The notes beneath the pieces are model-generated. The model worked only from the letters and a program-made list of their open reading frames with translations. It was not told the origin of the DNA and did no database searches. From assembly GCA_037178675.1 (NCBI GenBank), contig JAYMGJ010000024.1:1-64000 (forward strand): a stretch of DNA of 64,000 nt, in the 5' to 3' direction. This document shows positions 46,028-57,634 of the stretch, piece by piece; the first letter of the stretch is position 1; each line of letters opens with the position of its first letter. A program made the position numbers and the translations under genes. The DNA is from Scleroderma bovista (Eukaryota; Basidiomycota; Agaricomycetes; Boletales; Sclerodermataceae).

Positions 46028-46591
46028 ATGGCCACCGCAAATTTCCGACAGAGACAACAAATCAATCCACAAGATGTATTTAGGTTCATGGCCTGGAAGG
46101 ATGCCGAGGGAGCATTACAAAGGTCGGTTGGTGAAGATAAGCACCAGTCAGACAAGGCCCTTGGAAAGAGAAGGAGACAAGGTGAGCGGATTTCTCTGAA
46201 TTGTGGAGTCTCTACTAAAAATATTACATAGAGGACCAATGGGATGAGGGTGATTCCCCCAATGAAGGCGTTACTGACCGAACCAGAAGTCAGAAGCACA
46301 ACCGGCCTGCCCCAAAAGCTCATGCACCGGCCGGTGACACTATCGCAGTTCCCCCCACCCAGCCACGTCCACGCCAGAAGAGAGGAACAGGTATGTTCAT
46401 TGAATAGAATTGACAGGATAATGACATTATTATTAGATAATGTGGTTCCAGGGGATATTCCCATAGCTGGTCCTAGCAATAAGGAACCCAGTCCTGGTAA
46501 TACAGTCCAGCAGTCCAAAAGGCAAAGAAGGGCAACAGAAAGAGCGGATCATGATGCACCTACACCCCGTGATAAAAGGAAAAAGAGATAG
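46028..46591 (+). CDS. Small intact three-exon hypothetical protein, divergent from Plavaka
   Basis: ATG at 46028 begins ATANFRQRQQINPQDVFRFM. The first exon ends with a basic KRRRQ at a GTGAGC donor near 46181; an intron ends TTACATAG near 46230. The second exon is acidic then Pro-rich; a second intron runs from about 46390 to 46451. The last exon is basic (KRQRRATERAD) and ends at 46591. All three exons join in one frame without a stop, giving about 150 residues. The ends look like nuclear localisation signals. No family is recognised. Its head-to-head arrangement with the transposase suggests a transposon accessory gene sharing a promoter region. Confidence 0.6.
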
Positions 46592-46679
46592 ATTACATAT
46601 ATATATTTTATGAATGTGTCCTGTTGTCAAATGTGGTACCTATTGATATCATTACCACTGGTCTCATCCCATATGATAC

Positions 46680-47700
46680 CAGTATCCTTATCATCAGCCT
46701 GGATCACTGCCAGTCACCATACTAGCAGTATTGTCAGCACTGGCCCACACAAGACCAGTATCCTTATTATTGGCCAGTACAATCTGTATAATTATTATAG
46801 GTCAATTTGGAACTGATCTGGTCTGGTATCTAACAGTTGTGTTCTTAGACCATTATGTTTGTATAATGATTACCAGTTCACTACTACCAGTGAGTATACT
46901 ACCGGTATGATCACAACGGCCGGTATGCTACCGGTATGGTCACTACCAGTAGGTATCCTATCAACCGGTGAGTATACAAGCAGTATGGATTATTGGCCAG
47001 TACTATCTTACCGGTATGGGTACGATCAGCCCACACTATACCGGTATTCATATCAGCGGCCAGTACTATCTGCATGATTATTCCACTGTCAATATTCCAC
47101 TGATCTAGTCTACTATCCACAGGCCAGTACCATCATCTTAGTATCATAGGCCGGTATCATCACCACTAATGGGGTGGTCACCACCGGCCCACACAAGACC
47201 GGTATCCTTCCAGTGCAATCTGTATAATCATTACTAATCAATATGCAACTGATCTGGTCTGGTAGCTATCAGTATGGTCAGTACCGGCCGATATGCTACT
47301 GGTATGGTGCTTACTGGTATGGTCACCACCAGTCAGTATACTACCGGTATGCATGGCACCAGCCCACAGAAGACTGGTATCCTTATTATTGGCCAGTACA
47401 ATGTGTATAATTATTACCAATCACTATGCAACTGATCTGGTCTGGTAGCTACCAGTATGGTCACTACTAGCCGGTATGCTACCGGTATGGTCACCACCGC
47501 TCAGTATACTACCGGTATGTGTAGCACCAGCCCACACAAGACTGGTATCCTTATTATTGGTCAGCACAATATGTATAATTATTACTAAATATGCAACTGA
47601 TCTGGTCTGGTATCTAACAGTTGTGTTCTTAGACCATTATGTTTGTATAATGATTGCCAGTCAGCACACTCCGGGTGTAGTCACCACCGGCTACATCGGT
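46680..47700. repeat. 30-bp satellite family, locus 3, in a larger repeated unit
   Basis: Short runs of GGTATGCTACCGGTATGGTC units alternate with a longer segment that recurs near 46738, 47180, 47355 and 47528. The long segment contains CCCACACAAGAC.GGTATCC, ATAATTATTA and AACTGATCTGGTCTGGTA; the copies at 46738 and 47528 also share TTGTGTTCTTAGACCATTAT. There are no genes. Confidence 0.85.
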
Positions 47701-47737
47701 CTGATGAAGATTGCATTGGTACTACAAAAGTACTACA

Positions 47738-49050
47738 CTACAGAAGGGATGGATCTAATTTTACTGTTGCCAACCATTGAGTCTCCTCCTTTTCTGCTGC
47801 TTTGGCCAATTCATCCCGGAATTTTGACCATACCTGGTGCTGCCGGACCAACTCCCTCCATTGGCTGGTGGCTTCCACCAATCTATTTGCATATTGGGTA
47901 TATGCTGCAATTAGTTGGCTATCTTGCATGGGGTGGATTGGTTGCTCATTGAAAAAAGTCACCAATCTGGTGATTCACCTTGCCATTTCCACTGTGATTG
48001 TGTCAGACAGCATAACTGAAGTGCTCCAGACATACATTGTGTCAGGGGTACATCTCCCTCCCGCACAGCATACCTTGCAGACTCCCTTGCTAATAATTCA
48101 TAGAGCTCATCTAGCGGTGTGCAAACATTAGGAATGGGTTCATAGGTGGCATATAGCAGAACCTACCATCATCATTTCACATCTCCGGAGATGCAGTATT
48201 GTGCTTTGAAGCTGGGGTTGTTGCAGATGCACGAAGTGGACTCTCAGTGAGATCAATAAAAACAGGGCCAGTGGTAGGTTTTGGCTGGATTGCATTGCTG
48301 TGGGAGGTATTTGTTCTGTCTGGTGAGTGCCATGGGGATCCGAGGGGGGGAACAAAGTCCCTGGACTGACTCCTGTGAGGTGAATTGAGGCATGGAGTGG
48401 CAAGAGGAGTAAACGCATGCATAGTAGTAGATGGTGAGCCGATTTGGGGTTGAAATAGAGAACCAGATGGTGAAGACATTGGTGATGCCAAAACCCATGA
48501 GTGCCGCGCCACTGGTGAGTCAAATGGAGGGGGCGAAAGTGATGCAAATGAATTGGGAGATAATGGGGATGAATTAGATATATCATGGGGGATGGAACAA
48601 GACCTTTCTGACATAGGGGAGAAAGCAATTATTGGTTCCAGCCCACAGGTGAATTCGGTGTCCTCGGAGAATGAGTGGAGAGGAGCCTCAGGAGTTGGGG
48701 ACGAATCAGGGGAGCCAATGGGGGGTTCTGAACCTAGTGTGAAGCTTTCATCAGCACTTTGCTCATTGACCGACATGGCATCCTCATCCTCCTCCACTGT
48801 GGTGAGGAACTGGGGCATGAACTTCCACCAGGTGAAGGTTGAATGACTACAATAGTTTGTCACATATCAATGGGAAATTATTGGGACTTACAGTGCTTCA
48901 CCTGTCTTGTTGACGAGAACCTTACACATTTTGTTGAATGTTCGGTATCCATCAATGGAATTGTGTTTTGTGAGAGTAGAACAAATAGGATGCGAACAAC
49001 CGGGTCAAGGGCAAGAACACCAAGGTGTATTATATAATCAATATGATCAC
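47738..49050 (-). pseudogene. Transposon-associated Ser/Pro-rich protein, two nonsense mutations
   Basis: The minus-strand gene opens with a Cys-rich segment (PGCSHPICSTLTKHNS), then GYRTFNKMCKVLVNKTGEAL. An intron near 48893-48850 leads to FTWWKFMPQFLTTVEEDED, about 200 Ser/Pro-rich residues, and after further introns CTPLDELYELLARES, MLSDTITVEMA and RLVTFFNEQPIHPMQDSQLI. The tail is helical, EATSQWRELVRQH, ending at 47738. TGA codons at 49007-49005 and 47977-47975 both fit CGA to TGA. The start is not resolved. It is divergent from the zinc-cluster gene at 49418. Its function is unknown; it may be a partner gene of that pair. Confidence 0.55.
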
Positions 49051-49417
49051 CAGTGTAGTTTGGGTACCAACAGCCAAGCAAGGACCGGTCACCAGTTCCA
49101 CCACATTGTCATGTGCGAATTATGTTAATCACTATTATTCATGAGGTACATATGATTACCAGCGACTAATTGAATTCACTGGTGTGTGTTTGTGGCACTG
49201 AAGCAACCGGTTATTGATTTTACATGTGTTCCATTTATCTTGTTTTTTGTCTGCATATCATAATTTGTATTGGACCATTGTGCACAATACATGGGAATAT
49301 GTTATGTAATCATTTTCAACAATATATAGTGGCCATACTGGCATATTTCCCTTGCCTTTCCTCCACCACATTCACTCCCATTGAATCCCATCACATTCAA
49401 CTGCAAAACCTTTATCC

Positions 49418-51814
49418 ATGTCATCACAAGCCAATGCCTTAACCTCCTCCATCGGCACCGGTGAGGACCATGCGAAGGTGATTGTTACCCAGGCAGCCAA
49501 GGTCATACAGCAATATACCGACGGTCTCAAATATAATAGCACTACGGAATACTGGAAGGAAACCACACAGGTTGTGTGGGATAGGCTGGTGAGTTATTAG
49601 TACATAGTTTGATATCTGTACCCATCAATCCCACAGAAAGAGGTCACTGCCGCTGTAGATCAGTTGCCAGCTGGCTTTGCAATCCTGATCCATGTCATCA
49701 CGGCTGATGCCTTCATGGTGAGCCCCGACTCACTTCTTGAGGCGAAGAAATGGCCACCTTGGGAGCACATCTGTCGGGCAAAGGACAAAGACATCGAGGA
49801 TCACCCATGGTACAATCTCCAGGAGCCCGCCCTGCCAGTTCCTCCTGCACCAACAACAACACCGGTAACGCAGGTGAAAGGAAAGGAGAAGGAGAGGAAT
49901 GAAGACATGGATAGTGGGAAATTAGGTGAGCACACCACATTTATAATCCCAATTGATTTCTGTTCTGAAGAGCCAAGGTGCAGGAACCGAGGAGAGTGGT
50001 GGAGAGTTGGCAGGACACCAGTTCCGATCCCGGCCGGCCGGTCCGTCTAAGAAAGGGAAGGAGAAGGCAAAGGTAGTGGAAGATCCACAAGGTCACATAA
50101 ACCAGGGGATGTCTGGTAAGCAATATGACTGTTGGATTGACACGAAGGTGTTTTCTGATAAAGGTAATGTGCAGACAAGCAGGATGGTGGTGGCCCGGTG
50201 GTAAGATGCTGGTCTTGGTCCCGAGCGACCACGCAGTCAAAGAAGGGGAAGGAGAAGGAAGTGCAAATGCAAGTGGAAGTGGAGGGAGAGTCACAGAGCA
50301 TGATCACTGGGGGGAAATTGGGTAAGTGAGGTGCCATTGATACAATGGAGTCAGGCACTGATCAACTCGGAATGTAGACAACGAAGAGGCCGGTGGAGAG
50401 CAGGCCAGAGGACGGTCTCTTTCCCGACAAGCCAGTGCATCAAATCAGAATCAGAGTAAATCCAAAGGACGCACGCCACGTATTAAGTCTGCACCTACCG
50501 TTGACAGCGAGGAAGATCCTGATATGCCACCGGTCAACCCCACTCAACCAAAAGCATCATTCCTTGCACCAGTAGGATTTGGCCCTGTTCCACCAGAGGA
50601 TCAGTGTGATCGATGTCGGAAGGGTGACAAAATGTGCTTCGTAAAGCCAGGTCAGGCTTGCTTAAACTGCAACAAGGTAAAGATGAAGTGCAGTTTGACA
50701 GACAGGCTTTGTGCCCGATCTCGGGCCCCATCTGAGGCAGCCACAACCACAACCCGGCAACATTGCTCCCCTTCCAGGGTTCCATCTGAGGCAGCCCCAA
50801 CCACAACCCGGCAACATCAGTCCCCTTCCAGGGTTCCATCGGATATCGCCCCTGATTTCACCCCATGGCCAGCAAAGCGACAACGGTCATCCAGCATCCA
50901 CCCTACTCCTGGACCATTGAAGGCCAAGGCAGGACAGGTTGAAAGGTCCTCAGGCAAAGGTGAGTATCATCCATGCTTTGTATCCTTGCATTCCAATCGC
51001 TGAACAGGTTTTGAAGTTTATATTCAAACACCTTCATTGTTGCCAAAATCAAAGTCCCGTGATACCAGTGTTGCCTCAACCTGTGCAGCATCTGCCACCA
51101 ACCCTCCGACGACCCCATCTGCTGTTGCGACATCCGGCATGACCAAGGGTGAGCGGTTGCAGGATGTGGAGGAGGAGGACTTCCTTCTCAAGAAGGATTG
51201 CGAGGATGAAGGAGGATACTGAGGAGAACATTGTCCTTCTGAAGAGAGATAATGCAAGGATGAGGGTGGAGTTGGAGCAGAACCGGGAGGAGCTGGAGAC
51301 ACTCCGGGCACTTGTGGAAGCCATGCACGAAGACCGGTTCCCCACTGCTCCTGCACTCCGTGACCCTGCAGTACCTTCTCCAGTTGAATGTCCTCCACCT
51401 GGTATGCATGGATCTCTGCCTTCTGAACATTCTCAATGTCCCAACATTTCCCCATCCATCCAGGCATTGTTAGATCTACCTGCAGGTTTGTGCTTTTGTT
51501 TTCTGATCTCTCGAATTCATGTTTTGAATGGTGCAGGTGACACTCCAGGTCCCAGTGCTGGTACTGACCACCAGGTATCTGCAATTCCGGCCTGTGTCCC
51601 TCTGGAGACCTCAGACATGGATATTTCAACAGCCTCCACTGACAGACCATCACAGGTGGACCTGACACCTGCTATTACCATGGGGATTCAGCCATCCCCC
51701 ATCATTACCGTCAGTCCCCCTGCACCAGAACCTCAAGATGTTGGTACTCTGGCATCAGAGCAACCAGATGTTGCAATGGGTGAAGGAGGCGGGGACTCCT
51801 CACATAAGGACTAA
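49418..51814 (+). CDS. Zinc-cluster (Zn2Cys6-like) plus coiled-coil protein, one apparent frameshift
   Basis: The gene starts at ATG 49418, with introns such as 49589-49636 and one beginning at 49926. Two short exons with SKKGKEK motifs look like duplicated modules. The exon around 50395-50960 joins in phase (G plus AC giving Asp) and holds the key domain, CDRCRKGDKMC-x7-CLNCNKVKMKC. Its spacing C-x2-C-x6-C-x7-C-x2-C-x6-C is that of a binuclear zinc cluster. A duplicated RVPSEAAPTTTRQH-like repeat follows. Next is a coiled coil (NIVLLKRDNARMRVELEQNREEL) that is one base out of frame with the preceding exon near 51199, then a Pro/Ser-rich acidic tail to 51814. It is probably a DNA-binding protein. 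The antisense gene at 62.9-63.9 kb has the same plan. Confidence 0.65.
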
Positions 51815-53465
51815 TTTTGTTTCATTGCCACAAACTTTGTATTTGTAGTACAATTAGTATCCTTTGTTTGTGTAAGAATATATTCCTGTGCATGGCTATG
51901 ATTAAATGTGTAAGTGATCTACTTGTATGCTTAGCACCGGTCAGTCAGGCCAATGGCCCATTTCTTTACTTATAATTATTGTTGTACCATTGCCAATATT
52001 ATCATGTGATGAATTACTAGTTCATATTTGTCACCCAACATTGGATACTACTAGATGATGAATCCCGGTCAGCACACTACTGGCATAATCATGACCAGTG
52101 TAGGGGAAGAGTCCCTTGAAGGCGCGAAAATGGGTGTCCGCCCAAGGAGACCTGGTCTGGCTTGTCTAGGAGAGCTAAGGAGAATAGAGCACAGGAGCAT
52201 GCTCGGGGGTTCCGGGAGTTGAGAGACCAGAGTAGGGGTGAGGAGTGCAGCGAAAATGCGCAGGGAGTGCGCGACTAGGGAGTAGGGAGGTTGCCTAGTG
52301 TGTAATAAACACGCGCTAGGGAGAGCTGGGAATAGTGGAAACCACTGGAAATCGTCGGAGCACCAAATAGGGTCGCCTAGGGTCATCAGAAATCAAAGAG
52401 AGAGCGGCAGGACACGAGAGAAACAACAGAGAAACACCGGAAATGACAAGACTCGCACTTAGACACTCAGATGGGGGCGGAAAAGAAAACTCTTATTTTT
52501 GTGTGGACAAGGCCTATATAGTGAAACAAGTGTAGGTACGTGATGGGAAGGCTAAACAAGGGAAAGCGCGCAAGAAGTGCACAGAAGCGATGATCCTAGC
52601 TAAATGGGGAGTGGTAGTGTGGACCCTGGCACTTCTAGAACATAAAATGAGAGAGAGAGATGCAGAAACGAATAGGGAGCGAACAATGGACCAATAGTGA
52701 TGGCATCCTTCTAAACAAGGAAAAGCGCACATGCCCTGAGGCACCAGGAGCAGGAACAAGCCCAGGAAAGGTGACACACAGGAGAGGGAAGGAGTGGAAT
52801 GGAGACACAAGGCGGAACATGCCAGATACTGTCCCTGATGACATTGGACCAGCCTGGGGGACCACTGGAGGGGGCAGGACCCTGACACGCAGCACTGTGG
52901 GCTGGAGAGCATGCTAACAGGTGCAGGAGTGCGCATGGAGTGCACATGTGGCTGTGCTGAGATGCGCAAGCAAGTGGAGACAACTCGATGCTGCTCTGAG
53001 TGGCTGAAGTGCGTGCAGGAAGAGACACAGAGAGAGTGCTGATGCGGGATCTTCACAGGGGACTACCGACCACACAAGGCTGCACGTTGGAGAGCTAGTG
53101 GGTGCGAGCTGTGCGGGTGGCTGTGCTGAGTAGCGCGGTTGAAGGCCTGGTGCACACTGAGCGCGCAGACACTGCTGCAGGTGACCGAAGGAGCTCGAGA
53201 CACAGACGGAAGGCCATAGCTCTGTGGACTGATGTATGCGCACCTAACAGAGAGTCCTGCATGCGCTAGAGCACCTCCAGTGTGCATGGGTACCTGCACT
53301 CCATAGCTCCTGGCCAAACGAGCTCTAATGCGTGGATATGCACCTAGAGATGTGCACGTCTCTACACCAGTTAGTGCACACCAAGTATGATCTTCCCATG
53401 GTGGTTTGCTTACCATAGTATACTAACAATGTACTCATACCTTTGATTAGCTTGAGTGGGCTTGT
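51815..53465. other. Gene-poor block, possible unrecognised LTR within satellite DNA
   Basis: After AT-rich DNA with isolated satellite-like GGTCAG units (51940-52086), a purine-rich block runs from about 52087 to 53440 with no gene. A CTATATAG TATA-like box lies near 52516 (better placed on the minus strand). The block begins TGTAGGGG after a satellite unit, and satellite resumes near 53466, so an inserted LTR is likely, but no clear 3' end or target duplication was found. The minus-strand open frames here are composition artefacts. Confidence 0.35.
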
Positions 53466-54710
53466 CTTATAGCACAGCCGGTATGATTATGACCAGTATG
53501 TACACCAGTGTATTCATGACCGGCAAGTGCAATACTAGCATGTCCATCATCTGCCAGTACTCGGTCTGTTGTTACAATATAATTTTGGTATTGTTATTAC
53601 TTGTCAGTGCTGTCCTTGTGAAAGTATCACCGGGCAGCATTCTGCCAGCATGGTGTTGTTTACCACCAAACAAAACAATACTGGTATCCATATCATCAGC
53701 CAGTACCAAACTACTGGTTGGTCGGTATGCTACCGGTATGACAGTGACCGGTTGGTATGCCACTGGTATGTACCAGTATGATAGTGACCGGTCGGTATGC
53801 TACTGATATGACACTGACCTGTCAGAATCGGTTCCTCCAACGAACTCCGACATGAGCAGAGATAAGTGTGAAGGGTTGTCGACGACAGGCAGAGGAGATG
53901 CGGAGGTGTTGAGGACTTTGGCTTCAGAGTATGTGCTGTGCCCTTGTGATATCTGCGTCCTCTTATTTCGGAGGACTTAAGGACAGAGAGACGGAGGTCC
54001 GACAAAGGTCGGAGTTGCCAGAAGGCAGAGGTGACAGAGGTGAGTTCGCAGGAAGTATTCAAGATGATATTCAAACTGAGGGACAATCCCCTCAGCGTTT
54101 GGAGTACTTATACTTTACATCGGATATGTACAGTAACCAAGAAGCAGAGAGAGACATAGCGGAGACGTAGCTAAGAGTCTGCGGATGACAAATGGATGAA
54201 TAACATACATGGAACGGAGATCAGTGATAAGCGTAACAGATCAAAAGGTTAACAGGACACAACTATGAGTAATCAGATCTAATCTAAAATGGGAACAAGG
54301 GAAACAGGAACAGAAGCAGAACGGAAGCATACAATAACTGGAGGCATAAGTGCGGAACTGTTTACTAAAAGGAGACAGAGCATCAATTGTTGGAGCGGAG
54401 ATGGATACGTAGCATCGGAGGTGTCCGATTGCGATCGGACTTGAGTCTACAACAGTCTAGAGGCCTTGTGGAGTCACAAGGCGTCACGCGGTCATGACAT
54501 GACCGGTTGGTATGCTACTGGTATGACAGTGACCGGTTGGTATGCCACTGTTATGTACCAGTATGATAGTGACCGGTTGGTATGCTACTGATATGACACT
54601 GACTGGTTGGTATGCTACCGGTATGATAGTGACCGGTTGGTATGCCACCAGTATGCTACCGGTATGACAGTTACCAGTCAGTATGCCACCGGTATGCCAC
54701 CGGTGTAGTA
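53466..54710. repeat. 30-bp satellite family, locus 4, split by an LTR
   Basis: Units GGTATGCTACCGGTATGACAG / TGACCGGT-type occur at 53466-53819 and resume at 54500-54710. The two halves were continuous before the LTR inserted at 53820. Some units are truncated to GGTATGCCACCGGT. Confidence 0.9.
53820..54499 (-). mobile_element. 680-bp solo LTR inserted in the satellite
   Basis: The block starts TGTCAGAATCGG and ends CGGTCATGACA, with perfect 5-bp duplications TGACC (53815-53819 and 54500-54504). The terminal TGTCA/TGACA are inverted repeats. The minus strand carries GTATAAGTACTCC near 54110, similar to the TATA area of the 18.6-kb LTR, which favours minus orientation. No internal sequence is present. 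Confidence 0.92.
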
Positions 54711-56936
54711 GGGGAGTCAGGGGTAGAGTCGGGGGAGCACTTGGGCAGTGCTTAGTCAGCACCAGTAGATCACACGGGCGGACGCATGTACATGGCCAGG
54801 TTCGGACCACCACAGGGCACCATTTGTGACAAGTCCTCACTGTCCCATCGTGGTAACGAGAGTGGGCTCGACCTGAGCTCGATACTAGACGCACAGCACC
54901 GTTCACCATACCACACCGTTCACCGCACCGCACCACCAAACAGAAGCAACCATACAAGCACGAGGACACCGCACAACCTACACGCGTCAGAAAAAATAAA
55001 AACAACAAGCTTAGTCCAAAACCACCACAACACTACTGTCAATCTGTCTCGTAGAAACCTGCAGCGCGACGCAAGAGGTCGCTTCCTGCCCTCACAGTCA
55101 TCAACACCACCAAACACCCCATCACCACTCACTGGCAGTGAGTATCTGTTTCCGTCAGAACCACAGTCACCGGAATACTCCAGCTTCACTGCCGGAGTAC
55201 GCGTCTATACACGGAATCCCGCCATCCAGGCGAACTTCGCCAATCAGCCCAGACCACGACGAGCTCTACAGAGAACTTACAGAGCTTTTGCCATTGACTC
55301 CACCGGCATCAACAATCGTCACGCGTAACCGACGACAACGAGCATTCACACTCCCACAGCCTACAACCGCACCACTGCCACCTGTAGCTCAGCACGTACC
55401 ACCACCACCTGTAGCGCAACCAGCACCGCCAGCCCCGGTGCCACCACCCCCAGCAAACTTAGCACCCCCACCTCGTCCACGACTGATGGCTGAAACAGTC
55501 CCAGTGTTCTATGGGGACCAGGCCAGGTCACAGAATGCAGGTGACTTCATTAAAGCGTACAACCGGAGCATGATGTTCCTGAATCCGCTCGCCATGGATG
55601 TGCAAAAAATGACAGCGCTGGCCAATTACCTCGGAACGGGTTCACCAGTGGAGCAATGGTACCAAGAGTTGATGGTTAACAACCCAGCAAGCTGGAATGA
55701 TCTAGTAACAGCATTCAACACAAGATGGCCTACAGGCAGAAGTGCGAAACAAACATCGGGGGAGTATCAGACGGAACTGCTTGAGCACAAAATACTGGAA
55801 GGAGATGTCGGGGTAATCAAGACGATAGAGCAGCAAAGGAAATGGATGCATGTAAAGTGGGCAGAGGACGCGATGGAACTAGCCACCCTAGCAGGAATCA
55901 AAGCAGGGCCAACACTAATCTCCCAAGTCAGGAAGAACCTACCGAAAGTAATCAGGAAGCAGCTGGCCAACGAGTATGCCGACTGGGCAACATTCACCAC
56001 AGCGGTAATGGACGTGGACATGGTGAAACTGATGGAGGATAGGGAGGATAGGGAGGAATGAAAGAAGCAGGAGGAGGAGAAGGAACGGAAACTACTGCAC
56101 AAAGTGGAGGTGGCGAATAGAGCAACCGCGGACCTCACAGCACAGCTCCAACGCCTAACCATTGGGCAGGTAGCAGTGTCACAGCAAACACCGAGCCCAA
56201 CCCGACGAACGGGCAGTGCCCCAATGACACGCTTTGCGCTACAACAGGGACAAAGATGTACCCCAGCATACCCACCTCCCTCAGAGGAAACGAAAGAGGT
56301 TGTCCGAAAGGCACTAGAGACGTACCCTCATCAACGCTCGGATGAAGATGGCCAAAAAGCGTACATGAGCCAGCTGGCAGCATGGACCGCGATGCATGGG
56401 ACCATCACACGAATTTCTGAACACACTCCATACCCGCTCAAACCAGGAACACAGCAACAATATGTTCAGGAGAATGCTTCCACTGCGGCACGCACGGCCA
56501 TGATAGCAGGAACTGCCCTATGATGGAAGGCGACACGATCTGCCTCAGCCGCAACGAGATAGCCTGGAGAGCACTATGCAACTGAGTTCTAGGACCCTTT
56601 AATAGGAATACTGCACTCAATGTTAGACTCGTAGCCCTAGACGAGCAGGGAAACGAATTCGGGTCACTGTGAAGGACAGCACAACGACCCCAATACACGA
56701 TGTATCTAATGTAGCACCTGTCACTGGCAGGCATGGCGAACTGCATATTACCGACTTATACTCGGCAACCTATGCAACGCCTTGCTACACGACAAGCCCA
56801 CACGTGAAATCTGTCCCATTCACACACCCAATTGCTCTCAAGAATCTGGACGATGCGGAAGTACGTGTCCAAGCGCTGTTTGACGATGGCGCAATGACCG
56901 GAGCAATGTGCTCCTCTGTGTTCAACACTGTAAAAC
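54711..56936 (+). pseudogene. Truncated gag-protease of a second Ty3/gypsy element
   Basis: The left end abuts satellite DNA. A possible LTR end (GTGACA near 54831) and a TGGTAACGAG tRNA-primer-like site near 54851 suggest that 54711-54831 is LTR remnant. The gag frame starts with SRRNLQRDARGRFLPS, shifts by one base near 55250, and continues AETVPVFYGDQ, DFIKAYNRSMMFLNPLAM and WYQELMVNNPASWNDLV to a TGA at 56059. It then continues with a coiled coil (KEQ-rich) and a frame to 56523. No zinc knuckle was seen. The protease start, VQALFDDGAMTGAMC, lies at about 56860 with DDGA in place of D-S/T-G-A. At 56937 the sequence is cut by the LTR of the next element, so RT and integrase are not in the window. 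Confidence 0.8.
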
Positions 56937-57567
56937 TGTTACGACCATGCCCAACTCCGGGCCTTATCCGGTCACTCTGGTCGCATCGCAGCTCTACAGC
57001 TCTACTCTGGTCGCTCGTCTCCTACTCTGGTCGCGCTCACGCAGATAACCTTCCGTTAAGCACAACCCTTGGTCTATGCTCCATTCGCTCGTTACCACAC
57101 TTCGCCGTTTACCCTGCCTTGACGTGAGTTCTCCGTGAACTCGATATATCCTGTACCTTGTAGCATTTTCACCGGACCTGATTTATTTTACCCGGACCTG
57201 ACTTTATTTTCACCGGACCTGACCTAGTCCTAACTCCGGTCATCCCTTGTCCGCTATTAGGTTGTTTACTTGTCACCGTATGTACTCGACCCTAGTTCTA
57301 CTTAGTATAAGTACCCTCTAGTTTACCTTGTACACCTCAGTCTGCAATCATCTAAGTTACTACTCCTGTCCCCTTGTCTGTCTCCGTCTCCATCTCCACC
57401 TGACCAGAACCTACGCAAGGGATCAACACTCATTGTCCTTGTCGTTGAATCCAATTGGTCGCAACTCCGGCCCGGGCTAACCTCTGCCCAAACCTCTGAC
57501 CTCTGCCCTCGTCTGTTTTCATCCGGACTTGACCGGACTTCCTACCGGAGTAGACCCGGACTTGACA
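56937..57567 (+). mobile_element. 5' LTR of the nested chromodomain Ty3/gypsy element
   Basis: The 631-bp block starts TGTTACGACC and ends CGGACTTGACA, like the solo LTR at 18613-19254, and is followed by gag. The 5 bases before it are AAAAC; the matching duplication and the 3' LTR would lie beyond 64000. GTATAAGTACCCTC near 57306 is a likely TATA region. The element interrupts the protease of the older gag-pol. Confidence 0.9.
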
Positions 57568-57634
57568 GTATTTCAGACTCACACTTGTGTGGGTTCACTA
57601 TACAAACCTCGTACGCAAACTAGTTTCATTTCTC

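Noticed and set aside
52514..53416. Several minus-strand Ser/His/Cys-rich open frames
   Set aside because: Overlapping frames in a purine-rich block without motifs, starts or introns; best explained by base composition.
52087..53440. A further LTR with defined ends
   Set aside because: The left edge (TGTAGGGG) is plausible, but no right end with a matching 5-bp duplication could be found.
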